Part shown: in pieces, positions 16,213-26,402 of the stretch
Layout: every line of letters begins with the position of its first letter
Position numbering within the stretch: the first letter of the stretch is position 1
Source: Massilia sp. CFBP 13721
GTDB lineage: Bacteria; Pseudomonadota; Gammaproteobacteria; Burkholderiales; Burkholderiaceae_D
Reading direction: 5' to 3'
Length of the DNA: 64,000 nucleotides
Assembly (NCBI RefSeq): GCF_014842025.1
Contig: NZ_JACYUY010000020.1
Location: 18,618-82,617 of the forward strand
The notes under the pieces: generated by a model
Seen by the model: only the letters and a program-made list of their open reading frames with translations
Databases searched by the model: none
What the model was told of the DNA's origin: nothing
Made by a program: the position numbers and the translations under genes

Positions 16213-17032
16213 AGGTCTTCCACGCCAGCCACAGCTTGCGCAGCGGCGTCAGCGAGATGCGCTGGTTCAGCACGTGGAAGTTGTCGCGCGCGATTTCGTC
16301 TAACAGGGTGCGGTAGATCGCCGCCATCATCAGGCCGGGACGCTGGGCACGCCGGTCTTCTTTCGGCAGCAGCGCCAGGGCTTCGTCGTACATGGCTTGC
16401 GCGCGCTCGACCTGGAAGCGCATCAGCGCCTCGAACTTGTCGCTGTGGCGCGCATTGAGCAGGTCGGCCGCGGTGACGCCGAACTGCTGCAGCTCGTTGA
16501 CCGGCAGGTAGATGCGGCCCTTGCGCGCATCTTCGCCGACGTCGCGGATGATGTTCGTCAGCTGGAACGCCAGGCCCAGCTTCTCGGCGTACTGCAAGGT
16601 TTGCGGATTCGAGAAACCAAAGATGCTGGCCGAGAGGATGCCGACCACGCCCGCCACGTGCCAGCAATACTTGCGCAAACCCGGATAGTCGAGGTAGCGG
16701 CTCTGGTCGAGGTCCATCTCCATGCCGTCGATGATCGCCTGCAGGTGCTGCTCTTCCAGGTGGTAGACGTCGAGGTGGGGCTTCAAGGCCTGCGTCACCG
16801 GGTGCGTCGGCGTCCCTTTGTACATGGTCGACACTTCGGTGCGCCACCAGGCCAGCTTGATGCGCGCCAGCGAGGCGTCGGTGGCGTCGTCGACGGTATC
16901 GTCCACCTCGCGGCAGAAGGCGTACAGGGCCGTGGTCGCACGGCGGCGCTCGGGCGGCAGGAACAGGAAGCTGTAATAGAAGCTGGAACCGCTCTGGACA
17001 GTCTTTTGCTGGCAGTATTCGTCAGGAGACAT
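16199..17032 (-). CDS. hpnD: Presqualene diphosphate synthase
   Basis: A 277-residue trans-isoprenyl diphosphate synthase of the squalene/phytoene synthase family. Two aspartate-rich motifs are present: VDDTVDD at residues 43-49 and IIRDVGEDARKGRIYLP at about 158-174. HpnD condenses two farnesyl diphosphates to presqualene diphosphate. It follows hpnC after a 97-bp gap without an evident terminator and overlaps hpnE, consistent with one transcript. Confidence 0.94.
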   Translation of the reverse strand: MSPDEYCQQKTVQSGSSFYYSFLFLPPERRRATTALYAFCREVDDTVDDATDASLARIKLAWWRTEVSTMYKGTPTHPVTQALKPHLDVYHLEEQHLQAIIDGMEMDLDQSRYLDYPGLRKYCWHVAGVVGILSASIFGFSNPQTLQYAEKLGLAFQLTNIIRDVGEDARKGRIYLPVNELQQFGVTAADLLNARHSDKFEALMRFQVERAQAMYDEALALLPKEDRRAQRPGLMMAAIYRTLLDEIARDNFHVLNQRISLTPLRKLWLAWKTYVRN

Positions 17033-17129
17033 GTAAAAATGGCAAGATCAGGGAGGCGAAGCCGCTATCTTAGCCGATGCGCGCCACGGCCGGGCTGGAA
17101 GCGCCGGGTTTTTTGCCCACCTTGACGGC

Positions 17130-17963
17130 TTACATGCGCAGCGCGCGCCATCCCATCACGAGGTAGTCGCGCTTGCCCAGCTTCGGACGGCGGCGGTAGA
17201 CGTCGTAGCCGGCGGCCTCGATCCGTTCCAGGATGCGCAGGCCACCCTGGATCACCAGCCGCAATTCCCAGCCGATGCGCCCCGGCAGGCGCGTCGCCAG
17301 CGGGGCGCCGGACAGCATCAGGGCGCGCGCCCGTTCGACCTCGAAGGCCATCAGGGCGCGCCAGGCCGGGGTGTCGGCATGGGCGGCGATATCCGCTTCG
17401 CCCACGCCGAAGCGCACCAGGTCGTCCTGCGGCAGGTAGATCCGGCCCTTGGCGATATCGATGCCGACGTCTTGCCAGAAATTGATCAGTTGCAGGGCGC
17501 TGCAGATGGCGTCGGCATCGCGCAGGTTGGCATCGCCGTCGACTTGGTAGAGCGCCAGCATCAGGCGTCCGACCGGGTCGGCCGAGCGCCGGCAATAGTC
17601 GAGCAGCATGGAATAATCCGCATAGCGCGTGGTCACCACGTCCTGGCGGAAGGCCGAGAGCAAGTTGCGCAGCGGCTGCAGCGACAACCCATGTTGCGCC
17701 ACGACCGCGGCCAGGCGCGCGAACATGGGCCGGACAGGAGTGCGGCCGGCGCCGATGTCGTCGAGCGCGGCTTCGTATTCGGCCAGGCCGCGCAGGCGCT
17801 CGTCGGCGCCGGCGTCGCCCTCGTCGGCGACGTCGTCGGCGCCGCGCGCGAAGGCGTAGATGGCTTCGACGGCCGGCACCAGGCGGCGCGGCAGCAGGAT
17901 GGAAGCGACAGGAAAATTTTCGTAGTGATCGACGGCCATGGGGTGCAATGACCGGCTAGTCAT
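17130..17963 (-). CDS. hpnC: Hydroxysqualene synthase
   Basis: A 277-residue member of the squalene/phytoene synthase family that turns presqualene diphosphate into hydroxysqualene. Motifs are RGADDVADE (Asp43-Asp47) and NFWQDVGIDIAKGRIYLP. VDHYENFPVASILLP is a diagnostic HpnC start. Two starts are possible, 17963 and an in-frame ATG at 17939; the second gives the N-terminus usual for the family, and neither has a strong ribosome site. It is divergent from the RND adaptor gene and is the first gene of hpnCDE. Confidence 0.93.
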   Translation of the reverse strand: MTSRSLHPMAVDHYENFPVASILLPRRLVPAVEAIYAFARGADDVADEGDAGADERLRGLAEYEAALDDIGAGRTPVRPMFARLAAVVAQHGLSLQPLRNLLSAFRQDVVTTRYADYSMLLDYCRRSADPVGRLMLALYQVDGDANLRDADAICSALQLINFWQDVGIDIAKGRIYLPQDDLVRFGVGEADIAAHADTPAWRALMAFEVERARALMLSGAPLATRLPGRIGWELRLVIQGGLRILERIEAAGYDVYRRRPKLGKRDYLVMGWRALRM

Positions 17964-18103
17964 TTGCTAAACGTATTTGCAACATTATAATTGCCGCCGG
18001 CTGAGTGGCGAGGATTCAACGCCGATTTGGTCCGATAATAATGATGGCGTGTGCTGAGACGACTGGAAGCATGCCTGCTTTGAACGATAAAAGGAAAAAC
18101 ACC

Positions 18104-19243
18104 GTGCCCACTCCGACCCGACCGCGCCGCACGCCCACCGCGTGCGCCATGCTTCTGTGCGCAATCTTGCTGACGGCTTGCTCGAAAGAAGAACCAAAGC
18201 CCGAACCCATCCGCCCGGTGCGCGCCGCCGTGCTGGCAGCCGGCGCCGCCGGGGTCAGCGCCGACTTTTCGGGCGAGGTACGTCCGCGCTTCGAATCGCG
18301 CCTGGGCTTTCGCGTGGCCGGCAAGATCACGGCGCGCGAGGTCGACGTCGGCACGGTCGTGAAACAGGGCCAGACCCTGATGCAGCTCGACCCGCAAGAC
18401 CTGAAACTGGCCGCCAGCGGCGCCCAGGCCAGCCTGCGCGCCGCCGAAACCAGCCGCGACCTGGCCGACGCCGATTACAAGCGTTACCAGGAATTGCGCA
18501 GCAAGAATTTCGTCAGCCAGTCGGTACTGGACGGCAAGCGCGCGGCCCTGCGCGCGGCCCAGGCCGAAGCGGATGCGGCCCGCGCCGCCTTCCGCGGCCA
18601 GTCGAACCAGGCCGGCTATGCCAGCCTGGTGTCGGACGTGGATGGCGTGGTGACCGGCATCGACGCCGAGGTCGGCCAGGTGGTCACGGCCGGCACCCCG
18701 GTGGTGCGGGTGGCGCGCACGGACGAGCTCGACGTCGTGATCGGCATCCCGGAAGACCGCGTTGGCGACCTGCGCAAGGCCAGTTCCGTGACCGTGCGCA
18801 TGTGGGCCCGGCCGGATGCGGCGATCGCGGGACGGGTGCGCGAAGTGTCGCCGGTGGCCGATGCGGCGACCCGCACCTACACCGCCAAGATCGCGATCCC
18901 GCCGAGCGCGGGCGTGCGCCTGGGCATGACGGCCTCGGTGCAGGTGGCCTCGAAAAGCGGCGGCGCCGGCCTGCGGGCGCCCTTGACGGCGCTGCACCAC
19001 GAAAAAGGGGTGACCGGGGTCTGGCTGGTGGAAAATGGCGCCGTGCGCCGCGTGCCCGTCAAGATCGTCGGCCAGGCCGGCAACGACGTCTTGCTGGGTG
19101 AGGGTGTGCAGGCCGGCCAGACCGTGGTCACGGCCGGCGTCAACCTGCTGCGCCCTGGCCAGAAGGTGCGCATCCTGACCGCCGACGTGGCGCGCCGCGA
19201 CGATACCGAGGCTGCGGCCGCCGGCGCCGGGACCACCAAATGA
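18104..19243 (+). CDS. RND efflux periplasmic adaptor lipoprotein
   Basis: A membrane-fusion protein of 379 residues when translated from the GTG at 18104, which has AAAGGA upstream. From this start a lipobox LLTAC places the acylated Cys at residue 26. The frame is open to 18005 and an ATG at 18071 is possible, but its ribosome site is too close. The lipoyl/hairpin/beta-barrel layout is recognisable (FRVAGKITAREVDVGTVVKQ, a coiled-coil stretch about residues 100-165, then SLVSDVDGVVTGIDAEVGQV). It overlaps the permease gene by 4 nt (ATGA). It links the pump to an outer-membrane channel encoded elsewhere. Confidence 0.9.
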   Translation: MPTPTRPRRTPTACAMLLCAILLTACSKEEPKPEPIRPVRAAVLAAGAAGVSADFSGEVRPRFESRLGFRVAGKITAREVDVGTVVKQGQTLMQLDPQDLKLAASGAQASLRAAETSRDLADADYKRYQELRSKNFVSQSVLDGKRAALRAAQAEADAARAAFRGQSNQAGYASLVSDVDGVVTGIDAEVGQVVTAGTPVVRVARTDELDVVIGIPEDRVGDLRKASSVTVRMWARPDAAIAGRVREVSPVADAATRTYTAKIAIPPSAGVRLGMTASVQVASKSGGAGLRAPLTALHHEKGVTGVWLVENGAVRRVPVKIVGQAGNDVLLGEGVQAGQTVVTAGVNLLRPGQKVRILTADVARRDDTEAAAAGAGTTK

Positions 19244-22200
19244 GGGGATTCAATCTCTCGCGCTGGGCGCTCGAACACATTCCGCTGACCCGCTACCTGA
19301 TCGCCGCCCTGCTGATCGGCGGCATCCTCGGCTACAACGTCCTCGGCCAGGACGAAGACCCGCCGTTCACCTTCCGCGTGATGGTGGTGCGCGCCATCTG
19401 GCCCGGCGCCACCGCGGTGCAGATGGCCGAGCAGGTGACCGACAAGCTCGAACGCAAGCTGCAGGAAACGCCGTATATCGAAAAGATCCGCAGTTTCTCC
19501 AAGCCCGGCGAAACTACCATCCTGGTCGAACTTCGCGAATCGGCGCCGCCGAAAGAGGTGCCCGGCGCCTGGTACCAGGTGCGCAAGAAGATCGGCGACA
19601 TGGCCGGCACCCTGCCGCAGGGCGTGATCGGCCCCTTCTTCAACGACGAATTCGGCGACACCTACGGCTCCATCTTCGCGCTCTCGGGCGACGGTTTCAG
19701 CTATGCCGAGATGAAGGATTACGCCGACTTCGTGCGCCAGCAATTGCTCGGCGTGCCGCTGGTGGCGAAGGTCGAGCAGTTCGGCGTGCAGAACGAGAAG
19801 GTCAACATCCTCTTCTCGAGTAAAAAATTCGCCCAGCTGGGCGTGCCCTTCGAGCAGATCGTCAACCAGCTGGCCACGCAGAACAACATCGAGGCCTCGG
19901 GCGTGCTGGTGACCCCGACCGACAACCTGCAGGTGCGCGTCACAGGCGCCATCAAGAGCGCCAAGGAACTGGAAGACCTGCAACTGCGCGCCGGCAGCAC
20001 CACCTTCCGCCTGGGCGACTTCGCCACCGTGCAGCGCGCCTACCAGGACCCGCCGACCGACAAGATGCGCTTCAACGGCAAGGAAGTGATCGGCCTGGGC
20101 GTGTCGATGGAGAAGGGCGGCAACATCATCAAGCTGGGCGAATCGCTGGCGACGACGGTCGAGCGCATCCGTGCCCAGCTGCCGGTCGGCATCGAGCTGG
20201 AACGCGTGTCGGACCAGCCGCGCGCGGTGACCAGCTCGGTGAACGAATTCATCCATACGCTGATCGAGGCGGTCATCATCGTGCTGGCCGTCAGTTTCCT
20301 GGCGCTGGGGCTGCATACGAAACCGAAGCTGTCGCTCGACGTGCGCCCGGGCCTGGTGGTGGCGCTGACGATCCCGCTGGTGCTGGCGATCACGTTCCTG
20401 TTCATGCGGATCTTCGACATTTCGCTGCACAAGGTCTCGCTCGGCGCCCTGATCATCGCGCTGGGGCTGCTGGTGGACGACGCCATCATTGCCGTCGAGA
20501 TGATGGTGCGCAAAATGGAAGAGGGCATGTCGCGCCTGGAAGCGGCGACCTTCGCCTACACCTCGACCGCGATGCCGATGCTGACCGGTACCCTGATCAC
20601 GGCCGCCGGCTTCCTGCCGATCGGGCTGGCCAAGTCGGCCGCCGGCGAATACACCTTCTCGATGTTCTCGGTGAATGCGATCGCGTTGCTGGTGTCGTGG
20701 GTGGTGGCGGTTACGTTTACGCCCTATATCGGCTTCATCTTGCTGAAGGTAAAACCACACGCGCAGGGACATTCCGAACACGAGGTCTTCGATACGCCGG
20801 GATTCCGTCGCTTTCGCAAGGTCGTCACCTGGTGCGTCGAGTTCCGCAAGACCACGATCGTGGTCAGTCTTGTGGTGTTCGCGCTGGGCGTGCTCGGTTT
20901 TAAATTTATCGAAAAGCAGTTTTTCCCGGATTCGAGCCGGCCGGAACTGATGGTCGAGATGTGGCTGCCCGAAGGCACCAGCTTTGCCGCCAATGAAGCG
21001 CTGGCGAAGAAATTCGAGGCCTTTGTGCGCAAGCAGGAAGGCGTGGAAAGCATCACCAGCTATGTCGGCACCGGCAGCCCGCGCTTCTATTTGCCGCTGG
21101 ATCAGATCTTCCCGCAATCGAACGTCTCGCAATTCGTGGTGCTGCCCGTCGATGCGGCGCACCGCGAAACCCTGAAGGCGAAGATCGAGGACGTGTTCAG
21201 GAGCGATTTTCCGGAAGCGCGCGGCCGCGTCAAGCTGCTGCCGAACGGGCCGCCGGTGCCGTATCCGGTGCAGTTCCAGGTGGCCGGACCCGACATCGGC
21301 GTCGTGCGCGGCGTGGCCGACCAGGTCAAGGACGTGCTGCGCGCCAATCCGAATGCGGTCGGCGTCAATGACAACTGGAACGAGCCGGTGAAAGTACTGC
21401 GCCTGGAGCTCGACCAGGACAAATTGCGCGCGCTGGGCGTGACCTCGCAATCGGTGCGCCGCGCCGTCAATACCCTGTTGTCGGGCACCACCATCGGCCA
21501 GTTCCGCGAAACCAACGAGCTGATCGACATCGCCGTGCGCCAGCCGATCGAAGAGCGCTCGACGATTACGGTGCTGAAAGACATGAACATCCCGACCGCG
21601 TCCGGGCGTTCGGTGACGCTGGGGCAGGTCGCGCGCGTCGATTTCGTCTGGGAGCCGGGCGTCATCTGGCGCGAGGGCCGCGAGTGGGCGATCATGGTGC
21701 AGTCCGACGTCGTGCCCGGCATCCAGGGGCCGACCGTCTCCGGCCAGGTCGCCGCGCAACTGGCCACTATCCGCGCGCAACTGCCGGCCGGCTACCGCGT
21801 GACGCTGGAAGGCGCCGCGGCCGACAGTTCGGAGGCGGAAGCCTCGATCACGGCGAACGTGCCGCTGGTGCTGTTCATCGTGTTCACGCTCTTGATGCTG
21901 CAGCTGCACAGCTTCTCGCGCGCGCTGCTGGTGTTCCTGACCGGGCCGCTGGGCGTGGCGGGGGCGGCGATGGCGCTGCTGGTGCTGGACCGGCCATTCG
22001 GTTTCGTCGCCAACCTGGGCGTGATCGCGCTGTTCGGCATGATCATTCGTAACTCGGTGATCCTGGTCGACCAGATCGAGCAAGACATCAAGGCCGGCGC
22101 CGAGCCGTGGGACGCCATCGTCGAAGCGGCGGTGCGGCGCTGCCGGCCGATCCTGCTGACGGCGGCCGCGGCGGCGCTGGCCATGATTCCCCTGTCGCGC

Positions 22201-22326
22201 TCGGTGTTCTGGGGGCCGATGGCGGTGGCGATCATGGGCGGCTTGCTGGTGGCGACGGCCTTGACGCTGCTGTTCCTGCCGGCCTTGTATGCGGCGTGGT
22301 TCAGGGTCAAGAAGCCGCGCGGATGA
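19240..22326 (+). CDS. RND efflux transporter permease
   Basis: A 1028-residue inner-membrane pump of the AcrB/HAE type with 12 predicted helices and two large periplasmic loops. The N-terminus has NVLGQDEDPPFTFRVMVV and the TM4 proton-relay pair Asp-Asp in LGLLVDDAIIAVEMM. The C-terminal TM10-12 region includes FGMIIRNSVILVDQIEQD. It exports organic compounds by proton antiport; the substrate cannot be read. It forms a two-gene operon with the adaptor. No TolC-family gene follows, only repeats and a tRNA. Confidence 0.92.
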   Translation: MRGFNLSRWALEHIPLTRYLIAALLIGGILGYNVLGQDEDPPFTFRVMVVRAIWPGATAVQMAEQVTDKLERKLQETPYIEKIRSFSKPGETTILVELRESAPPKEVPGAWYQVRKKIGDMAGTLPQGVIGPFFNDEFGDTYGSIFALSGDGFSYAEMKDYADFVRQQLLGVPLVAKVEQFGVQNEKVNILFSSKKFAQLGVPFEQIVNQLATQNNIEASGVLVTPTDNLQVRVTGAIKSAKELEDLQLRAGSTTFRLGDFATVQRAYQDPPTDKMRFNGKEVIGLGVSMEKGGNIIKLGESLATTVERIRAQLPVGIELERVSDQPRAVTSSVNEFIHTLIEAVIIVLAVSFLALGLHTKPKLSLDVRPGLVVALTIPLVLAITFLFMRIFDISLHKVSLGALIIALGLLVDDAIIAVEMMVRKMEEGMSRLEAATFAYTSTAMPMLTGTLITAAGFLPIGLAKSAAGEYTFSMFSVNAIALLVSWVVAVTFTPYIGFILLKVKPHAQGHSEHEVFDTPGFRRFRKVVTWCVEFRKTTIVVSLVVFALGVLGFKFIEKQFFPDSSRPELMVEMWLPEGTSFAANEALAKKFEAFVRKQEGVESITSYVGTGSPRFYLPLDQIFPQSNVSQFVVLPVDAAHRETLKAKIEDVFRSDFPEARGRVKLLPNGPPVPYPVQFQVAGPDIGVVRGVADQVKDVLRANPNAVGVNDNWNEPVKVLRLELDQDKLRALGVTSQSVRRAVNTLLSGTTIGQFRETNELIDIAVRQPIEERSTITVLKDMNIPTASGRSVTLGQVARVDFVWEPGVIWREGREWAIMVQSDVVPGIQGPTVSGQVAAQLATIRAQLPAGYRVTLEGAAADSSEAEASITANVPLVLFIVFTLLMLQLHSFSRALLVFLTGPLGVAGAAMALLVLDRPFGFVANLGVIALFGMIIRNSVILVDQIEQDIKAGAEPWDAIVEAAVRRCRPILLTAAAAALAMIPLSRSVFWGPMAVAIMGGLLVATALTLLFLPALYAAWFRVKKPRG

Positions 22327-22356
22327 CGTCGGGCCGCCATTCGGGCACGCGATGCA

Positions 22357-22441
22357 CGGCGGGCATGCCCGCCCTACGTTACGCCACGGTTCCATGAACT
22401 TGCTCCGGATGGTGGTGCACGTAGGGCGGGCATGCCCGCCG
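22357..22441. repeat. GTAG-foot REP pair (stem GCGGGCATGCCCGC)
   Basis: A perfect 22-bp inverted repeat, 22357-22378 with 22420-22441, separated by 41 bp. Each arm holds GGCGGGCATGCCCGCC plus the CGTAGG foot. GTGCAC borders it as in the 4.5-4.8 kb array. It lies 30 bp beyond the RND permease stop. The remaining gap to the tRNA holds a terminator-like hairpin (22621-22651). Confidence 0.9.
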
Positions 22442-22620
22442 TCACCGCATGAATAAGGACTGCGTCCGACAATAATCGCGCCATTCGATCCATGCATCGA
22501 AACCCACGCCCGTGATCAAGCCCTCCGGGCTCGATCGCCGAATGAAAATTCACTCCTATAGTGTCAGAAAATCCAGTAAAATACCGGGTTGAAGTTGTAG
22601 CCCCTAAACAATGGAGTGCG

Positions 22621-22656
22621 AGGGCGGCCGGATTCTACTGTCGGGCGCCCTTTGTT
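22621..22656 (+). terminator. Terminator-like hairpin upstream of tRNA-Leu
   Basis: A 10-bp stem with one mismatch (22621-22630 with 22642-22651), an 11-nt loop and TTTGTTTA after it. There is no protein gene just upstream; the nearest upstream -10-like box is TATAGT at 22557-22562, which raises the possibility of a short RNA between them. Confidence 0.4.
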
Positions 22657-22679
22657 TATGTGGCAATATGCAATCCTGC

Positions 22680-22766
22680 GCGAGGATGGCGAAATTGGTA
22701 GACGCACCAGGTTTAGGTCCTGACGCCAGCAATGGTGTGGGGGTTCGAGTCCCCCTCCTCGCACCA
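22680..22766 (+). tRNA. tRNA-Leu (anticodon TAG)
   Basis: An 87-nt class II tRNA. The acceptor stem GCGAGGA/TCCTCGC closes it, the D-arm is GGCGAAATTGGTAGACGC, and the anticodon loop TTTAGGT reads UAG. A variable arm, TTCGAGTCC and an encoded CCA end follow. It closely resembles the leuW type. The trigger-factor ATG is only 31 nt downstream, so the tRNA may be processed from a tig transcript. Confidence 0.97.
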
Positions 22767-22797
22767 CGAATAATTATTTTTTTGGACGATTTTTACG

Positions 22798-24138
22798 ATG
22801 GCAACTGCAGTCGAAACCCTGGATAAACTCGAGCGTCGCTTGACGATCACTTTTCCGCTGAGCGACGTCCGTTCGGAAGTTGAAAAACGCCTCAAGAAGC
22901 AGGCCAAGACCGCCAAGGCTCCTGGTTTCCGTCCTGGCAAGGTGCCTCTGAAAATGGTCGCAGCCCAGTACGGCTACCAGATCGAGTCCGACGTCCTGAA
23001 CGACCGCGTCGGCCGCGCCTTCAACGAGGCAGCCAACGAAAACGGCCTGCGCGTTGCCGGTTTCCCGAAGATCGAAGCGAAGGAAGAAGCGGCCGAAGGC
23101 ATGCTGGCATTCGACGCGACCTTCGAGGTGTTCCCTGACGTCGTCATCGGCGACCTGTCGAACGTCGACATCGAAACCGTCGCTGCCGACGTGTCGGACG
23201 CCGAAATCGACAAGACCATCGACATCCTGCGCAAGCAGCGCGTGCACTATCACACCAAGGGTGAGGCAGGCGAGCACGGCGACGGCGGCGAGCCGGTCGC
23301 AGCCAATGGCGACCGCGTGACCGTCGACTTCGTCGGGGTGATCGACGGCGTCGAATTCGACGGCGGCAAGGCCGAAGACTACGGCTTCGTGCTCGGCGAA
23401 GGCCGCATGCTGCCGGAATTCGAAGCGGCCACCGTCGGCCTGAAAGTCGGCGAAAGCAAGACCTTCCCGCTGGCCTTCCCGGAGGATTACCACGGCAAGG
23501 ATGTTGCCGGCAAGACCGCCGACTTCACCATCACCCTGAAGAACCTGGAATGGGCGCACCTGCCGGCCGTGGACGAAGAGTTCGCCAAGTCGCTGGGCAT
23601 CGAAGACGGCTCGATCGAGAAGATGCGTGCCGACATCAAGATGAACCTGGAGCGTGAAGTCAACGCCCGCGTCAAGGCCCGAAACAAGGAAGCCGTGATG
23701 GACGCCCTGGTCAAAGTGACCGAGATGGACGTGCCGACCGTCATGATCCAGCAGGATTCCGAGCGCCTGGCCGAGCAGACCCGCCAGGACATGGCCCAGC
23801 GCGGCATGGACGTCAAGAACATGCCGTTCCCGACCGAACTGTTCGCCGAAAAGGCCGAGCGCCGCGTGCGCCTGGGTCTGATCCTGTCGCAACTGGTCGC
23901 TGACAACAACCTGCAAGCAACGCAAGAGCAGGTGAAGGCCCAGATCGAAGATTTCGCGCAGAGCTACGAAGACCCGAAAGAAGTCCTCAAGTACTACTAC
24001 GCCGACCGTCGTCGCCTGGGTGAAGTCGAAGCCCTTGTATTGGAAGAAAACGTCGTCAACTATGTACTTGGCAAGGCGAAGGTCAGCTCCAAGGCCGTCG
24101 CTTTCGACGAATTGATGGGAAGCAACCCACAGGCTTGA
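22798..24138 (+). CDS. tig: Trigger factor, ribosome-associated chaperone/PPIase
   Basis: A 446-residue trigger factor that binds nascent chains at the ribosome exit. The N-terminal ribosome-binding domain carries the signature GFRPGKVPLKMV (about residues 43-54). The FKBP-type PPIase domain lies at about 160-245 (GDRVTVDFVG...PLAFPEDYHGKDVAGKTADF), and a long helical C-terminal chaperone domain follows. It heads the classic tig-clpP-clpX-lon cluster and sits directly behind tRNA-Leu. The short gap to the tRNA leaves little room for its own promoter. Confidence 0.98.
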   Translation: MATAVETLDKLERRLTITFPLSDVRSEVEKRLKKQAKTAKAPGFRPGKVPLKMVAAQYGYQIESDVLNDRVGRAFNEAANENGLRVAGFPKIEAKEEAAEGMLAFDATFEVFPDVVIGDLSNVDIETVAADVSDAEIDKTIDILRKQRVHYHTKGEAGEHGDGGEPVAANGDRVTVDFVGVIDGVEFDGGKAEDYGFVLGEGRMLPEFEAATVGLKVGESKTFPLAFPEDYHGKDVAGKTADFTITLKNLEWAHLPAVDEEFAKSLGIEDGSIEKMRADIKMNLEREVNARVKARNKEAVMDALVKVTEMDVPTVMIQQDSERLAEQTRQDMAQRGMDVKNMPFPTELFAEKAERRVRLGLILSQLVADNNLQATQEQVKAQIEDFAQSYEDPKEVLKYYYADRRRLGEVEALVLEENVVNYVLGKAKVSSKAVAFDELMGSNPQA

Positions 24139-24214
24139 GCGAACGCGTAGGCTTCCCGTTCAGGTTGGCGTGGGAGCCTCCGTTTTGAAGCCTCTTTACA
24201 AGGAACGAACAGGT

Positions 24215-24832
<618 letters not shown>

Positions 24833-24867
24833 AATGCGCTTGAGCTAACACAAGGTGTTGCTTAAAT

Positions 24868-24906
24868 AACGCCCGGGCGCAAACACGTTCGGGCGTTTGT
24901 TTTTTA
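24868..24906 (+). terminator. Intrinsic terminator after clpP
   Basis: A perfect 8-bp stem AACGCCCG/CGGGCGTT (24868-24875, 24890-24897) with a 14-nt loop and a T-rich tail at 24898-24906. Confidence 0.85.
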
Positions 24907-25044
24907 TTTCGGGTAGCATGATGGTGTACGCGTGGTTTGCCGCGTGCCTGCAGTTGCGCGATATTTGCGTTATATTCCTGCACTGCATTCTTGCGCTGTA
25001 CTCTTGAGTTATATTCTTAGTTCTTCATACGAGACAAGCCCCCC

Positions 25045-26313
25045 ATGTCTGACAAAAAATCCTCCAGCGGCGAAAAGCTTCTGTACTGCTCGTTCTGCGG
25101 CAAGAGTCAGCACGAGGTCAAGAAACTCATCGCGGGACCATCGGTCTTCATCTGCGACGAGTGCATCGACTTGTGCAACGACATCATCCGCGACGAGACA
25201 TCGAACGTCGAGTCGGTGGCGGGCGCCAAGTCCGACCTGCCGACCCCGCACGAGATCGCCGAACTGCTCGATCAGTACGTGATCGGCCAACAGACAGCGA
25301 AGCGCATCCTGTCGGTCGCTGTTTACAATCACTACAAGCGCCTGAAGCACCTCGGCAAGAAGGATGACGTCGAGCTGGCCAAGAGCAACATCCTGCTCGT
25401 CGGCCCGACCGGTTCCGGCAAGACCCTGCTGGCCCAGACGCTGGCGCGCATGCTGAACGTGCCGTTCGTGATCGCCGACGCCACCACGCTGACCGAAGCC
25501 GGCTACGTGGGCGAAGACGTCGAGAACATCATCCAGAAGCTGCTTCAAAGCTGCAACTACGAAGTCGAAAAGGCCCAGCGCGGCATCGTCTACATCGACG
25601 AGATCGACAAGATTTCGCGCAAGTCCGACAATCCGTCGATCACCCGCGACGTCTCGGGCGAGGGCGTGCAGCAGGCGCTGCTGAAACTGATCGAAGGCAC
25701 GATGGCTTCGGTGCCGCCGCAGGGCGGGCGCAAGCATCCGAACCAGGACTTCGTCCAGATCGACACGACCAACATCATGTTCATCTGCGGCGGCGCCTTC
25801 GACGGCCTGGCCAAGATCGTCCAGAACCGTTCGGAAAAGGGCGGCATCGGTTTCGCAGCCAGCGTCAAGAGCGCCACCCAGCGTTCGAACAGCGAAATCA
25901 TGATGGAAGCCGAGCCGGAAGACCTGATCAAGTTCGGCCTGATTCCGGAACTCGTCGGCCGTCTGCCTGTCGTCGCCACGCTGAATGAATTGACCGAGGA
26001 AGCGCTGATCCAGATCCTGATCGAGCCAAAGAATGCGCTGATCAAGCAGTATTCGAAACTGCTCGAAATGGAAGGCGCGGAATTGGAAATTCGTCCAGCC
26101 GCTCTGCACGCCATTGCTAGAAAAGCATTGGCACGCAAGACGGGTGCACGCGGCCTGCGTTCGATCCTGGAACACGCACTGCTCGACGTGATGTACGAAT
26201 TGCCGAATCAGCAAAACGTGGTGAAAGTCGTGGTTGATGAAAATACGATCACGAATGGCGCCAAACCTTTGCTTATTTACAGTGAAACCGCAAAAGCTTC
26301 TGGGGAAAATTAA
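25045..26313 (+). CDS. clpX: ClpX ATPase, unfoldase of ClpXP
   Basis: A 422-residue AAA+ unfoldase. The N-terminal zinc-binding domain has Cys15, Cys18, Cys37 and Cys40. Walker A is GPTGSGKT, Walker B is IVYIDEIDKI, and the IGF-type ClpP-docking loop region lies in EKGGIGFAASV. It recognises tagged substrates such as SsrA proteins and feeds them to ClpP. It has its own leader after the clpP terminator, and a second strong terminator follows before lon. Confidence 0.98.
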   Translation: MSDKKSSSGEKLLYCSFCGKSQHEVKKLIAGPSVFICDECIDLCNDIIRDETSNVESVAGAKSDLPTPHEIAELLDQYVIGQQTAKRILSVAVYNHYKRLKHLGKKDDVELAKSNILLVGPTGSGKTLLAQTLARMLNVPFVIADATTLTEAGYVGEDVENIIQKLLQSCNYEVEKAQRGIVYIDEIDKISRKSDNPSITRDVSGEGVQQALLKLIEGTMASVPPQGGRKHPNQDFVQIDTTNIMFICGGAFDGLAKIVQNRSEKGGIGFAASVKSATQRSNSEIMMEAEPEDLIKFGLIPELVGRLPVVATLNELTEEALIQILIEPKNALIKQYSKLLEMEGAELEIRPAALHAIARKALARKTGARGLRSILEHALLDVMYELPNQQNVVKVVVDENTITNGAKPLLIYSETAKASGEN

Positions 26314-26402
26314 AAAATATCCACGCGGAAAGCACAAAAGCACTTGTGCGCTGGGAGCTTGGCGGTACAATTTACCTCAATAAAAGCATCCGGCTTCAAT
26401 CG

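Noticed and set aside
18877..22497. 1206-codon ORF on the minus strand
   Set aside because: Antisense shadow of the RND permease running into a REP pair; no domain and biased composition.
25003..25008. Sigma-32 promoter for clpX based on CTTGAG
   Set aside because: The only CCCC-AT partner overlaps the clpX start codon region, far too distant to form a promoter.
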